Shown: positions 45,339-60,100, numbered from the stretch's first letter. The stretch is DNA of 64,000 nt from JANXQG01 sp963824275 (GCA_963824275.1 CAWGOT010000010.1:558001-622000); one strand, 5' to 3'. Program-made: numbers and translations. Notes: generated from the sequence alone by a model not told the origin.

Positions 45339-47826
45339 TCAGGGACCGCGCCGGCTGCCGCTGCGAACCGGCGGAGCCGGCGCCGCGGCGACCTCGGGAC
45401 GCGCGGCCGCTGCCTTGACATCGATTACTACTTCCGCCGGGGCCAGGCCTTCGGCGGTCGCCCGCAAGGTCAGCGGCCCGTGGCCCTCGCGCCGCGACTG
45501 CAGGATCACCTGGGCTAGCCCGTTGAAGATCGAATGTTTGTTGCCCTTCTCTGGCTCATGGCAGTTCGGATCGCCGTTGTTCAGCCCAATGATCGCCCCG
45601 GGACCGGTGATCTCAAACGTCACGGGAAGCTTGGCCGTCGGCACCAAGCGGCCCTGGGCATCGACGGCCTGCACGGTGACGGGCTGCGCGTCGTCACCAT
45701 CGCCCGCCAGGCTGCCCCGATCGGCGATCAGCTTCAGCGCGGCGGGCGTGCCGGTCGTCTCGACGGCGAAGCGAGCCACCTCCTCGGCACCGCGGAATGC
45801 CACGGCCTCCAACTTGCCGGCCTCATAGGGCACCTCGACGGTCAGCATCTCGTACTTGTCCACGGGCTTTTCGCCGATCGGCTTGCCATTCAAAAAGAGG
45901 GCGACTTTCTCGGCGTTCGAGAGCACCATGACTTTGACGGGCTTGCCTTCGCTGTCGGCCCAATTCCAATGGGGAGCCAGATGCAGGATCGGACGATTCT
46001 GGATCCACTGTGCCTGGTGGATATAGTAGGCCGTCTTGGGGAATCCGCAGAGGTCCATACAGCCGAATGACGATCCGCACGCCGGCCAGGAGAGCGGCTG
46101 CGGCTCGCCGCGGTAGTCGAAGCCGGTCCAGACCATCGTGCCGGCCACAAAGGGCCGCTGGTCGACCTGCCGCCAGGCGTTCCGATGGGAAAGGCCCCAC
46201 GGCAGAACCTGCGAATCGTAGGCGTCCAGGACGGCTTGTCTGCGGTTGGTGGTGTATTCGTCGCGGGTCATGACCGTCGAGGTGTCTTCGGAACTGAAGA
46301 TCGGCTTGGCGGGGTAGAGCGCGTGATAACGATCGAAGTCGCGGTAGACGTAGTTGAAGCCCGCCACGTCGGCCGCCTGGGAGGCGTTGATCGGGTTGAG
46401 ATCGGAGTTGCTCTGGGCGGCGGTGACCGGCCGGGTCAGGTCGCGCTGCTTCACCATCGAGCTCATGCGACGGACCATCTCGAAGCCCATCTCCGTGCCC
46501 TGCGACGGTTCCTCATTGAACACGGACCACAGGATCACGCTGGGGTGATTGCGGTCGCGGCGGACCATCCAGTCGAGTTGCCACAGGTACTCGGGAGACG
46601 AGCCGAAATTGCGATTTTCGTCCATCACCAGCATGCCCTGGCGATCGCAGGCATCCAGGAACTCGCTGGCCGGCGCATTATGGGCGCAGCGGAAGGCGTT
46701 CGATCCCATTTCCTTCAGGCGGCGGACGCGGAAATCCCAGATCGAATCGGGCACCGCCACGCCGACGCCCGCGCTGTCCTGGTGATTGCACGTTCCCAGC
46801 AGCTTGAGCGGCCGATCGTTGAGGAAGAAGCCCTTGTCGGGATCGAAGCGAATCGTGCGGAACCCGCAACGCGTGGTCACTTCATCCGCCACCGCCCCCG
46901 CGCTTCACGACGGTACGAACGGCGTACAACACGGGCTCATCGACGGACCATAGGCGGGGCGATTCGACGGCGAGCGTGAACCGGGCAATGGACTCCTTGA
47001 GCGGATCGACACCGGCCTCGGTCTTGGCGCTGGCAACGGTCTTCCCCGCGGGGTCGATCAGCGTCGACTCGACCTCCACGCCGGCCGGCGTCTTATCGCT
47101 GCTCTCCAGCGCGACCTCAAGGGGGATCGACCAATTACCGCTGGTGTTGCGAACGGGGTTGGCATACACGCCGTCGGTCTCGATATGGACGGGATTGCGT
47201 TTCACCAGCCAGGCATGGCGGTAGATCCCCGCCCCTTCATACCACCAGCCCTCCTGCGCCACGGCATCGACCTGGACGGCGACAGTATTTACTTCGGCGC
47301 CGAATTTGGCAAACGGCGTGATGTCGAGGTAGGCCGACGTGTAGCCGCACCAGTTCCGCTGGGCCAGCACGCCATTGACCCAGATCGTCGAATGCGTGGC
47401 GATGCCGTCGAATTGCAGCTCGATGTGCTTGCCGTGGTCGGCCGGATCGAGGCGGAAGTACCGCCGATACCAGCCCATCCCGCGGGCGCGATAGCCCTGC
47501 GAGATGTTGGCGTTCTGGTCGAAGGGCTGTTCCACCGCCCAATCGTGAGGCAAATCGACCTTCTTCCACGCCGAGTCGTCGAAGTTCGGCGCCGCCGCGC
47601 CCCATGCCTGTCCCGCCTTGGCATTGTTGTACGAGGGCTGGTGCCCCTTGATGACCGGGAAGGGAATATCGCCTTCATGAAAGAGCCAGCCGCGGTCCAG
47701 CGAGAGCCGCTGGCGGGCGGGCGGGTTGGATTGGGAGGGGTCGGCCTGGCCCTGTGCGCACAGCAGAGGAAAAACCATCCCCAACACTCCCAGGAGGATC
47801 AGCGAATGTCTGCCGCACTTGTTCAT
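45339..47826 (-). CDS. Secreted GH2 beta-galactosidase-type enzyme (one homopolymer frameshift)
   Basis: A GH2 enzyme of about 828 residues with a signal peptide (SLILLGVLGMVFPLLCAQG). It has a jelly-roll domain (WKKVDLPHDWAVEQPF, GWYRRYFRL), an immunoglobulin-like domain, and a TIM barrel with LLGTCNHQDSAGVGVAV, acid/base SVILWSVFNEEPSQG and nucleophile PIFSSEDTSTV. Two C-terminal beta domains follow (KVALFLNGKPIGEKPVDKYE, VTFEITGPGAIIGLNNGDPN). The frame breaks at about 46888-46892 in a G5 run. With G4 the protein reads on as VKRGAVADEVTTRCGFRTI. The ATG at 47826 follows GAGG. It is upstream of the fucosidase, and the pair would attack galactose- and fucose-bearing polysaccharides. Confidence 0.9.
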
Positions 47827-48078
47827 GGGAACCTCACTTTGCAGGTTAACTATTGACTCCTCACTCGTAGTCACGCCCATTATGCTCCAGCGACGCAGCC
47901 TGCACAATACTCCGGGGCGGGCTGCTTAGAGAAAACCCGCCGCCGTGGCTGATCCAAGCTCATGAAACACGCTTGTCGGGCCTGGTTTGCTCCCGACATG
48001 CCGGCTGGGGTGCTCGGCCTGGGGTTAGAATGCGTTTCACTTTGCTCTTCTACTGCCACGGCAGCGGGATGATTTGGT

Positions 48079-48198
48079 TTACGGCTTGGCTTTCCTTTGT
48101 GACTTGGTTGCGGTTTTCAGTCGTCGGCCAGTGCCGCGATAAAGCGCTGCGCTCGCCATACCGGCCAGCAGGAGCGCCAGCGTGTCAGGCTCGGGCAC
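48079..48198 (-). other. PEP-CTERM sorting signal of the giant protein
   Basis: The last 39 residues start VPEPDTLALLLAGMASAALY and end in a basic tail (RGTGRRLK and further lysines). This is the VPEP / transmembrane / basic layout recognised by exosortase, implying cleavage and sorting to the cell surface or extracellular matrix. No exosortase gene is in the window. Confidence 0.85.
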
Positions 48199-51100
48199 GG
48201 CCGAAGGCGCTGCAAGGGAACTGCCGCTGCTGGGCGCGGCCAGCTCCAGGCCGCCGGCCGCGGGCGAGCCGAAGAGCGATGCCGCCCCCGTGCCCACCGT
48301 CAAGCTCGACCCGTTGGGAATGCCATTGGGGTTCTCGACCACCAGCGTGCCGGCGTTCACGAAAGTCCCGCCGGTGTAGCCGTTGGAGCCGCTGAGGATC
48401 AGCATGCCGGCGTCGTCCAGGCTCAAGAGCCCCGCGCCGGGCGTTTCCTCGCTGATGTCCCCGCTCAAGGTGAGCGTCGAATTGGCCGTGGGCGCCACGC
48501 TCAGGTTGCCGGCCAGGATGATCGGGGCCGAGATCACGTGCGTGCCCCCCTGCACGATAATGTGCGCCGTGCCGCCGCTGTTGTCCATCGTCAGGGCGTT
48601 GGCGCCGGTTGCCGAGATGCTGAATCCCGACGTGGTCGAGAAATCCGCATTGCCCAACACCAGCGTGCCGACCGACACCGGAACGTCGAGCACAACGCCC
48701 ACCAGGGCCGACGAGGCGTCGTTCAGGATCGCCATGTTGCCGGCTTTGGTAGGCGCCGTGTTGGGGCTCCAAGGGCCGACCGACCAGTTGCCGCTGCCGG
48801 TTGCCCATGCCGCCGTTCCGCTGAACGAGGATCCGCCCGGCAACTCCAGCGCGTTGGCGGTGTACACCAGGTAGCCCGGCGGCAACGGATTGCCGTTGAG
48901 GTCGACCGTGGCAAAGGCGCCGGTGACGTTACTGCCGTAGGTAATCAGTTGCTCCCCAGCCGCGGTGGCGCCGGACAAGTTCAACGTGCCGCCGAACGAG
49001 TCGTTGCCGCCGACGTTGGTCGTCAAGACGTTGCCAATCGCCAGGTTCACCGCGCCGGCAGTGCCCACGGAGAGTGCGTAGATCGACTGCGGCGAGTTCG
49101 TGGCGTCCAGCGTGCCGCCCGTTACGCAAACGCTGGAATTGGCGCGAACGTGTCGGCCGCACCCGCCTTGAGCACGCCCGCATTGATCGTCGTGGCGAAA
49201 CTATATGTGTTCACGCCGGTTAGCGTGAGCATGCCGGAGCCGTTCTTGGTGAGGTACAGGCCGCCGCCGCCGTCCTGCAGCGTGCCGCCGAAGGTGGTCG
49301 CGGTCGTTTGATTCAAGGTCAGCGTGGCCTGCGGGCCGGTGCTGTTGGTGATCGTGCCGGCCGCACCGCTGAGGCTGCTGACCGTCACGCTGTTGCCATT
49401 GAGGTCGAGGAACCCGCCGTTGGCTGCCACAGCGCCGCCGGGCAGGGCAGCCGGGTTGCCCGAGCCGAGCTGCAGGGTGCCGGCGCTGACGGTGGTCGTT
49501 CCAAGATAGGTATTCGCCACATTCAGCGTGAGCAGGCCCGAGCCGAGCTTGGTGAGACCGCCGTTGCCGCTGAGGCCGGCGGTGCCGAAGGAAACGCTGT
49601 TGCCGTTGGTATCGATCATGGCCGCCTGTCCTGCGGCGATGGGCGCGATGGCCCAAGACACGTCCTGGGTGTTGCCGCTGGCATATTGCAGCGTGCCGCC
49701 GTTGAAGGTGATGCTGCTTGCGGCCAACGGCACTGCCCCCGCGGTGAAGTTCAGCGTGCCGCCGGTGAGCGTGGTGCCGCCGGTGTAAGTGCCGGCGCCG
49801 CTCAGATACTGCGTTCCGCTGCCGATCTTGACCAGGGCCAGATTGCCATTCGCCGAGCTATTCTGGATCGTGCCGGAGAACGTCCCGCCGTTACCGCCGT
49901 TGCCGACGGTCAGAACCGATGGGCCGTAGCCGGCCACATTGTCGATCGTGCCCGAGCCGTTGAGGGCGCCGACGCCGGCGATGGCCCCGTTCAGGTCGAG
50001 CAGGCCGCCGTTGTTGATCGTCAGGGGGCCGGCGCCGCTCATCGCCGTATTGCTGCCCAACTGCAGCGTGCCGGCCAGAATGTGCGTGCCGCCGCTATAG
50101 GTGTTCACGCCGTAAAGGTTGAGCTGGCCGCCGTTGCCGCCGCTGAACGCCAGCGCGAGCACGCCGGCGCCGTTCTGCAACTGTCCGCCAAAGAGCGTCG
50201 AGCCGGTCTGGCTGACGGTCAACGTGCTGGTGATGGCAGACGCACTATTGGTCACAACGCCGGATGCCCCGCTGAAGGAGGGCGCCAGGATGCTCAATCC
50301 GGCCAAGTCGAGGACGCCGCCGTTGGCCGCGACCGCGCCCGTGCCGATGGCGCTGGCGTTGCCGAGTTGCAGCGTGCCACCGGTAACTTGCGTGCCGCCG
50401 CTGTAGGTATTGGTGTTGGTGAGCGTCAGCAGGCCGTTGGCCTGGCCGTTGACGATCAGCGATCCGCCTGCGCCCGAGATCACGCCATCGAAGGTGGCGG
50501 CCCCCGCCTGGTTGATCGTCAGCGCCGCTGCCCAGCAGCACCTGGCTCCCCAGCCCGTCCGTGGAGGAGAGGGAGAGGATCGTTTGCACCCCGTTGGTCA
50601 TGTCAAAGATGCCGCCGTTGCTGATGTTCAGCGGCGTGACGGGGAGGATGTTGCTTGCGGGCAGGACGCCAAGCAAGCCGGTGAAGTTGTAGTCGGCGAT
50701 CGGAGTCGGACCTGCACTGGTGTTGCCCAAGTAGAGCGCCTGCACTTGCACCGCGGTGAGCGCCGTGTTGTAGAGCGCGACGTTCTCCAGGGCGCCGTTG
50801 AGGTTATTGGCCCCGTCTCCGCCGTCCGACGCCCAGCCCAGGCGGATTTCCGTGCCCACGTCGTTGGTCGTGAGTTGGGCTTGCCCCAGCGTATTGACCA
50901 CCCCGTTATTGGTGTAGATCGACTTGGTCCCGGCATTATCGGTGATGGTGATAAGCTGCCAGGTACCCGTATTAACGGCCTGATTGCCTACCAGCCAGCC
51001 TCCGGAGTTGCGTACCATGCCGGGGAAGGTGCCTGCCGTGTTGCCGCCGCCAGCGGCAGTGCTCAAGTACATGCTGGTATTTCCCGCAGCCCACGAGCCA

Positions 51101-54100
51101 GCGGTGCCCTTGTTGAAAATCGTGGCGCCGGTCTGGGTGGTATTGATCCAGGCCGAAACGGTCCAGGTCGCGGTGCTGCTCAGGTTCGTCACGCCGTTCA
51201 GGATGTCAACGTACGATCCGTTGCCGTTAAAGCTTAGGCCCTGCTGGCTTGAGGGACCGGGCACGATGGAGAGCCCGGTGCCAACCACCGTGCCGTTCAT
51301 GGCCGCGCCACCGCTGCCCGAGTTGGGAATCACCGTGCCGACGGCCACGCTGTCGCCCACGCCGCTGGAAACCACGCGGAGCGTGCCCCCGGCAATGTTC
51401 GTCGGTCCAGCGTAGTTCTGCGGACTGCTCAGTGTCGTCACGCCGCTGCCGATCTTGGTCAGCCCTCCGGCGCCGATCATCGTGCCGCCGAAGGTCGTCG
51501 CCGCGCCGTTGGCCCCGACCGTGAGGCTGGCCGCGCCAAGATTGACGTTGCCGGCACCAGCCAGCCCGCCCAGCGTCGCCGCGGGAACGCCGAAAGTCAC
51601 GTAGCCGTTATTGTTGACGGTCACCGTGTTTTGCAGCAGGGCCGCGGCGTTGGCGACGTTGAGTGTGCCGCCGTTGACGGTCACTGGCCCGGTGAGCCCG
51701 GGATTGGCGGCGGTCAGAGTGAGTGTGCCGGGCGTGTCCGTTCCCTGGGCGCCTATGAAAGTCCCAAGCGTGATTCCGCCGCTGCCGCTGAGGCTGTTGG
51801 CAAAGGTGACGTTCTGGTTGTTGATGTAGAAGATGGCGCCGCCCGGATTATTGATCGGCGCGATCTGGCCCGAGACGTCCATGTTGACGCCAGACCATCG
51901 CAGGGCCCCACCGCCGAAGACGATGCTGCTGGAGGGCGAAATTGCCCCGGCGCTATTGATGCTCAACACGCCGCCGTTGATATAGGTCGGGCCCGTATAG
52001 GTGTCGACGCCGCTCAATCTCTGGAAGGCGGTACCGGGGGCCATGACGACGGACACCGTGCCGGAGCCATTCGTAATGCCTCCGGTGAAGGTGTAGTTGC
52101 CGGCGGCCGTGTTGCCTACGGTCACCGTGTCGGCCCCGCTGCCGGCCACGTCGGTGACCAGCCCGCTGCCGCTCAGGCCGCCGATGCTCGCACTGAATCC
52201 GTTGAGGTCGAGTAGCGAGTTCACGGTCACGCCGCCCGCCGCGGCCCCCAAGGTGGCCGTATTGCTGCCCAACTGCACGGTCCCGATGGAAACCGTCAAG
52301 CCGCCCGTGAAACTGTTTGGTCCGGCCAGGGTCAACGTACCGCTGCCCACCTTGGCAAGCGCTCCGCCGCCGCTCATCGCGCCGGAATACGTGGTGTTGG
52401 TGTTCACCCCGCCCACCGTCAGCGTGGTGGTGGGAAGGGCGAAGGCCCCGCTTCCACTCAAGGAACCCAAGGTGGCATTCGCCGACCCGGTCAGTCCGAA
52501 GACCATTCCCCGCGTGCCGTTCATGACCACTGCGGCATCGGCCAACCCTGTCGTCGAGTCGACCTCGAGCTCGCCGCCGAGCCCCGTGTAGCCCAAGCCG
52601 GCCGGTCCCGCAACGCCGGGGGGATTGACCGTAACCGTTCCGGCATAGCCGACTGCACCGGCCACGTGCCCGATTCCCAGGCCATACGCATTGTTGAGCG
52701 CGTCGATGACCAGGGCGCCCGAACCGGAAAGCTGGCTGAAGGCCATGTCCTTATTTTGGTAGTCAACATAGGCCGTAAGTCCGCTCGTGCCGATCGTGAC
52801 GGTGCCGGTAAGATTCTGATACCCCTCCTCGCCATAGAGAATCGCACCGTTGGCGGAAATGCTGTTGGAGAAGGTGAAATTGGTCACTGCGCCGCCAACG
52901 CCACCGAAGAGCAGTTGGGCGTTGCCGCTGATGGAGACCGATCCGGACCCCAGGGAAGCGGTATTCTCGTTGCCGCCGGAGAAAGTGCCCAAGGCGACAA
53001 TGCCGCCGCTGATGGTCGTGCCGCCCGAATAGGTGCTGGAGCCAAGCAGCGTCAGCGTGCCGCTGCCCGTCTTGACTAGTGCCGACACCGTGTTCTGGTT
53101 GCTGTTCGACAGAGGAACCGTCACGGTCAAGCCGCCGTTGCCCGTGATATTGAAGGTCGTGCTGGGGGCAAGGGCGAGCCCGATGTTGCTTCCCGTGCCG
53201 GAAATCAGCGAGGGCACGGAACCGATGACGCTCACGCTACCCGAGGCAGCGGCGGCAAAGCCCCACTCCGGAAACAGCGTGCTGTAGCCGCCCAGCCCCG
53301 TCAAGGTGCCCCCGTTGAGCGTGAGCGAACTGAAGTAATTGGCGTCGTTCCCCACCGTGCTGACGAGGGTGCCCCCATTGATAAACACTGCCGGCTGGTC
53401 CGTTGAGCTGCTATTGCCCGTGACATTGCCCGCCGCATACTGTAGCGTGGCCCCGCTGTTGATCGTAATGCTGCGGCCGGCCACGTTGAAGGCGCCCAAG
53501 GCGGAGTTGGCAACGTTATAGTTGTTGTTGCCGGCGGTCGCGTCCAGCGTGCCCCCGCTGACGACCACGCTGCCGGTAAATGTGCTGCCGTTGTTGCTCA
53601 GCGTCAACGCGGCGTTGCCGGTCTTAACCAGCGAGCCGTTGCCGGTGATGGTGTTGCCGTACGTCCAATTGCTGCCGAGGTTGGCCACGAACACGCCACT
53701 GTTGCTCAGGGCAATGCCCGACGTGGAAAGGGGGTAATTGACCTGCAGGGTGCCGGTCAAGACGGAGGTAAGGCCGGTGTAGGTGTCCGAAGCGGTGAGC
53801 GAGAGCAGGCCGGAGCTCGTCTTAACCAACTGGCCGTTGCCGCCGATCGCGCCGCCGAAACTCATGTTCGACGGATTGGCGAAGACCAGCACGCCGCTGT
53901 CGGTCACGGCGTTGTTGGGCAAGGAGCCGTTGGTCGTCAGGCCGTCGCCCACCTGCAGCGTGCCGGAACTGACCACCGTCGGACCCGAATAGCTGTTGTT
54001 GCCGCTGGCCAGGATAACCTCGCCGCCGCTCGCCGGGCCGTTGACCACCAGGCCCAAGCTGCCCGTCAAGGCCGGGGCGAAGGTCAGCGTGCCGCCGCCG

Positions 54101-57100
54101 CCGCCCAAGCGATAGTTCGTGTCGCTGGGCGTCAGAACTCCCGTGTACGTCTCGCTGTCCAAAGCGCCCAGGCTGAGATAGTTGAGTGAGTTCGCCGCCA
54201 GGTTGACGGCGTCGGCCGAAGTGGGCGGGGTCACGACCAGCGTGCCGGTGGAGTTCGTGCCGCTGGTGAGGTACGGCAGCAGGCTGGGCAGGCCGCTCGC
54301 CTCCAGCCCCACGGCGCCGGAGGTGCTCACCGTGATCGAATTGTCTTCGGCAACTGTGGAAACGGAGCTCATCGAGCCATAGAGCAGCGCGCCGGCCGTG
54401 ACCGTCGTCGAGCCGTAATAGGTGTTGACGCCGGTAAGGTAAAGGGTTGCAGTGGTGTTCTTCACCAGGCTGGCGTCATTCCCCTCGTCATTGATCGTGC
54501 CCGCGAAACTGCCGCCGCCGACCGTCAGCGTGGCGCCCGGGCCGTAGGCCAAGAGCAGCGTGCTCTGCGGCGAACCATTCAGGCCGACCAGCGTCTGCGC
54601 CGCGTTGTCCAATTCGACCGTGCTGGCGTTGTTGATGTTCAGCGTGGTCGTGGAGGGCAGCGAAGCGGTCGCGCCCACCGTGAGATAACCGCCGTTAATG
54701 GTGGTCGCGCCCAAATAGGTCGCGGTGCCAAGGAAGGTGACATTGCCGGGGCCGGTGAGGGTCACGCTGTTGCTACCGCTGCCATGCACGATATTCCCGG
54801 AGAAGGTCAAGGTGTTGCCGGGGCTCACGGACTGCGAGGAGATGGTGAGCGAGCTGTTGAGCGTGATGTTGCCGCCGAAACCGGCGTTGTTGTCGTCGAT
54901 GTTCCCCAGGGTGGCGTCGGCGGCGTTGACGGTAACGTTCTGCGGGAAGGTATTCGCGCCGCTGATCAGCAACTGCGCCGGGCGCTGCCCGTGTAAATAT
55001 CGCCCACTTGGACGGCCGCGCCGTTGCCCAAGGCCCCGGCCGCCGCGGCCACCAACACGCCCGCGCCGATCGTCGTCGTGCCGCTATAGTTGTTCTGCGC
55101 GGCGAGCGTCAGCGTGCCGGCCCCCAGCTTGTAGAAGCCCATGCCGGCGCTGCCGGAGGAGCCGTCGGGAATGCTCGAGGAGTAGGGGAAGGTCTCGCCG
55201 GACACGACCTGGATGCCGAAGACCGTGCCCGTGCCGAACGCGACGTTGGTCAATACGCTCGAGACGTCGCTCGATTGGAACTCGCCCGCGCTCGTGCCGG
55301 CCTGAACGACCAGCGTGCTGCCGGCGCCGTTGACGGCAATCTGGCCCCCGAACTGGTAGGCCGGCTGACCGCTGGACAACCCCAGGGTATTGACGCTGGT
55401 GGCGACGAGCACGCCGCCGTTGACCTGGGTGCCGCCCGTGTAGGTGTTATTGCCGGTCAGGGAGAGGATGCCCGTGCCGAGCTTCATCAGCCCCAAGGAA
55501 CCGTTGGTGGTATCGGCGATCGACGTGCCGTAGGTGACGTTCTCCGGGGCATTGACCTGGATCCCGAGGTAGGTGTTCGCTTCGAAAGTCGCGTTGTGCA
55601 ATACCTGGTCGACGCCGCCGCCGGCGGTCAGGCTGAAATCGCCGGCATTGGTGCCGGCGGTGACGGCCAAGGCGGCGCCGGGGTTGACCACAATGTTGCC
55701 GCCCGCCGTGTATCCGGGCAAGGCGCCCGTGTTGGCGGCGATCAGCACGCCGGCGTTGACCGTCGTGCCGTTGGTGTAGGTGTTCGCCCCGCTGATGGTC
55801 CAGGTGCCGGGACCGTTCTTCGTCAGGCTGCTCGCGCCGCTGTAGCTCAGACCCAGCGAGCCGACGGTCGTGCCCTCAAGGGTCAGAGGGCCGTTGGCGT
55901 TGTTGTTGATCAGGCCGTAGCCATAGGCGTTTCTCGTGGCAAGCAACTGGAAGGTGACGGCGCCCGAGGCGTCGAGGGTGGCCCCGTTGGCGCCGATGGT
56001 AAAGCTGCGATCGTAATTGCCGCCGGCGGTCGCCGTGCCGACGTAGCGGAGCGTGCCGCCGTTGAGCAGCAGATTGCTGCCGGTGAAGGCCAACTGGCCG
56101 AACCCGCCGTTGATGCTGCTGTCGCTGTCGGACCAGGCCAAGACCACGATCTCGCCGCCGTTGTTCACGGTCACCGTCTGGTTCGCCCAGTTGAGGTTGG
56201 AGTACAGGCTGCCGCCCACCAGCGAGAGCGTGCCACCGCTGACGGTGACCGACCCGCTGTTGGTGCTCTTGCCGCTCAAGGCAAGGTAGTTGCCGCCGAT
56301 CGTCGCGATCGAGCCGCTGCCGCTGATGGCGCCGCCGTAGGTCTGCGCCGCCGCGTTGTTGAAAACGAGCGCGGAGTTGTTGGCGATATTGCCCGCGACC
56401 GCGCCGCTGGTGACGCCGTTGCCGAGCTGCAGCGTGCCGGCGGAGATCGTGGTCGGACCGCTGTAGGTCTCGTTGTTGATCAAGGTCAGCGTGCGGCTGC
56501 CCAGCGTGACCAACGCGCCGTTGCCGCTGATCGCGCCGGCAAAGGTCTCGTTCGAGGCATAATCGAAGGCGAAAACGCCGTTGTCGGACACCAGCCCCGT
56601 GGCGGACAGCGAGCCGTCCTGGCCGGCCTGCCCGCTGCCGAGCACGAGCGTGCCGCCGGAAATCGTCGTGCCGCCGGTATAGCTGTTGGAATTGGTGAGC
56701 GTCAAGAGGCCCGGGCCGGACTTGGTCACCGCCCCGCTGCCGCTGATCGTGCCGCCGAAGGTCCCCGCGGTGTAGTCGGCGAAGACCAGGGCCGAATTGT
56801 TGCTGACCTGGCCGAGCAAGGAGCCGTTGGTCGTCACGCCGTCGCCCACCTGCAGCGTGCCGCCCGAGATCGTCGTGCCGCCGCTGAAGGTGTTGCCCGT
56901 GCTGGTCAGCGTCACGGCCCCGCTGTTGAGCTGCAGCAGGCCCGGCCCGGTGATCGGGTTGCCGAAGGTCTGCTGTCCCGTCAGGCTATAAACCAGCGAA
57001 CCGCTGTCCGAAATCGAGCTGTTTTGCAAAAAGCCGTCCGTGCCGGCCGTGCCGTTGCCCAGTTGCAGCGTGGCCCCCGGCCCGATCGAGGTCAGCCCCG

Positions 57101-60100
57101 TATAGGTGTTGGTGTTCTCGATGATCAGCGTGCCGCCGTCGGTCAGGCTCAACCCCGTGTTGCCGGTAATCGAGGCCGTCCCGGAAAGCGTGTAGGTGCT
57201 CGTCTGGTTTTGGAAGGTCACGCTGCTAGGTGCTACGTTCCCTGTGTTCAAGGTCACATAGGTGGTCGCGGCCGAGTCGCTGAAGACGACCGCATCGCCA
57301 GGCTGGAACTTCTCATACTGGTCCGTCCCTCCCATCTGGAGGAAATTCCCGTAGGCGTTCCAATCGTTCGCGACCCCCGTCCAGGCAACCGAGTACAGCC
57401 CCGTCACCAGCAGGTCCAACTCCTGCGGGTTGGTGGGATTGATCTCCAGGTTGCCCACGGCCCGGTTGGGAAGCACCGGATTGAGTACGAAGGTGTTGTT
57501 ACTGAAGCCGTTCGCCAGGCTGCCGGCTCCGCCGGGGTCGGTTGCGATCAGGGCGTACGTGCCCGTGCCGGAAATCGCGCCCGTGATCAGGATCTGTTGC
57601 GTGTTGTTGGGCGATTGCCGGTGCCGAGGTTGCCGACATTCAGCCCATTGTCGATCACCAGGCCCGGACTGCCGGCAGGCGCGAGCGAGTCGAACTGGAA
57701 GATGACATTCGAGCCGTTGTTATAGCTGAAAGGAACCGTCAGGCCGTTGGCCAGGGTGAGCGGGCTGCCGGCCGCCATGCCGGCCTCGATCGTCGTGGTA
57801 GACGGCGCGTTGTTGCCGATCACGACCGGTCCGTAGATCGTGCCCGTGCCGCCCAGGGTCCCTGCGGAAACGCTTACCGTGCTTGCGGTCGACGAGGCAT
57901 ACAGCGAGCCGTTGACCAGGAACCGCCCGCTGGCCAGGGTCGTATTGCCGGAGTAGCTGTTGGTGGCGGTGAAGGCGATCGTGCCGTTGGAACCCAATTG
58001 GATTCCCGTGGTCCCGGCCCCTTCCACGTAGACGGAATTCGCGCCGCCGATCTGGACCCCGCCGCTGCCGCTGATCGGGCCGGTGAAATCGACGCGGCCC
58101 GCCTGCGCGGCATAGAACGTGGCGGGGCCGTTCAACTGCACGCTGCCCTTGAAGGCCGTGTAGTCGTCGGTGAAACCGCCCAGCACCACGCTGCCGTTGC
58201 CGGGAACCGGGTTGACGACGATATTGCGGTTGGTGAACAACGCCGACGGGCTGCTGCCGATAACCCGGCTGTTGGGCCCGTAGGTCATGAAGGCCAGGTT
58301 CGCCCCGCTGGCCGTGGCGCTGCTCCCACTCGTGACGCCGATGACCAGCGCGGACGTGCCGGCGCCCAGGGGGCCGGTCTGGCCGTTGGCATAGTCCGCC
58401 GAGCCGATGAACAGCCCGCCCCCGGAGAGCTGCAGACTGGCGGCGTTGAAGGTGCTGGCGCTGCTGGCGAAAAGCAGGCCGCCCAAACTGCCGCTGCCGC
58501 CGTAGGTCACGCTGACGGCGGCCGAACTGGAGTTGCTGATCGCCCCGGCATACTCGCCCTCGGGCGTTTGGGCAGCCGTCCCGCGAATCGCCGAAAAGAG
58601 CACGCTGCTGCCGGCCGACGCGGAGAACAGGTCGATCGGATTCTCCAGCACCAGCGTCGTATTGGCGGTCGGGGAGCCCAGCACGAGGTTGCCGGGGATA
58701 TAGGTCCCGCGCTGCAAGGTCGAGAGGGTGGTCAAGGTGGACGACGTATACAGGCCCACCGTCCGCTGTGCGAAGTTCGCGCTGGAAGCGGAGAAGCCCA
58801 CGACATCCGAGGTATTTCCGGAAGCGCCGAGGCTGATCTGGCCGGCGGTCGGGATCTGACCGGCGGAAACCACCATGTAGGAGAAGCTGTTGGCCGCCGT
58901 GGGATCGAGCGCGGCGCCGATCTCGAGGATCGCCGTGCCGCCGCCGGTCGAGTTCAGGCTGATGGGTGCCAGGGCGCTGACGGCCCCGCCGCTGCCCAAG
59001 GCTTTCTGGTTCAGGAGCGAGAGGATCGACAGGCCGCCGCTGGTGCTATTGGATACCGTCACGAGTCCCGGGGAACCTATATTGGTATTCTGGCCCGAGA
59101 TCATGAGTTGCCCGTTGAGGACGGTCGTGGGGCCGGTATAGCTGTTGGAGGCATTGCTGACCTGCAAGGTCCCCGCGCCGAACTTGGTCAGGCCGACGGA
59201 ACCAGCGGCCGAGTCCTGAACCAGGGCCGAGAAAACTACCGGCGCGGTGGCGTTCGAGGTGTCGACGCCGAAGGAAGAGCCGGTCAGCAGTCCGCTGTTG
59301 GTCCCGGTCAGGCTGGCAAACAGAGTTGCGGCCTGTGCGGGGGTGAAGCCGCCGTTGCTGTCGACGTTGACCGCCAGGGTGGCCTGGGAGCCGGCGGTGA
59401 TGTTCGTCGCGGTCCAGCTCGTTTGGTTCCCGGCGTAGAGAGCGGAAGTTGTGGCAAACTGCAGAATTCCGCTGCTGACGCTGGTCGTACCGCTGTAGGT
59501 GTTGGTGCCGCTGAGGATCTGGGTTCCCGCGCCGATCTTGGCCAGCGACACCATGCCCGAACTGTTCTGGATCGTCGCCGAGAAGGTCCCGTTTGCGCCG
59601 CCGCTGCCGATGGTCAACGTCGCGGCGGTTGAATTAAGATCGTCAATTACGCCCGACGTGCCAAGCAGTGCGCCCACGGTGGGATTGAAGCCGTGCAGGT
59701 CGAGCACGCCGCCGCTCATGGTCAAAGGGCCCGTGGTGGCGCCCAAGGCCGCGTTGTTGCCCATCTGCAGGGTGCCCCCGACGATCGTCGTGCCGCCGCT
59801 GTAGGTATCGGCGGCGTTGAGCGTCAGCAGGCCGCCGACCCCCGCGCTTGCGGCCAGGGTCAGGGACGCCGAACCGAGACCGCCGCTGCGGTCCATCAAA
59901 GGAATGGACACGATGAGCCCGCCCGCCCCAGTGACCGAGAAGGTGTTGCTGGTTGCCAGCAGGAAGCCGTTGTACCCATTTCCAGCCCCGGTAAGCGAGA
60001 TATACGAGGGCAGGCTGCCGTTGACGGTGATCGTCTCCGCACTGCCGGTGCCGCAGGTGAACATCTCCCACAGGGTGCTGTTGTTTCCGCCCAAGCCGGT

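Noticed and set aside
55008..57725. A 905-codon plus-strand frame, with others at 57998-59632 and 49308-50624
   Set aside because: They are antisense shadows of the repeat protein. Their own repetitiveness mirrors the PATR repeats.
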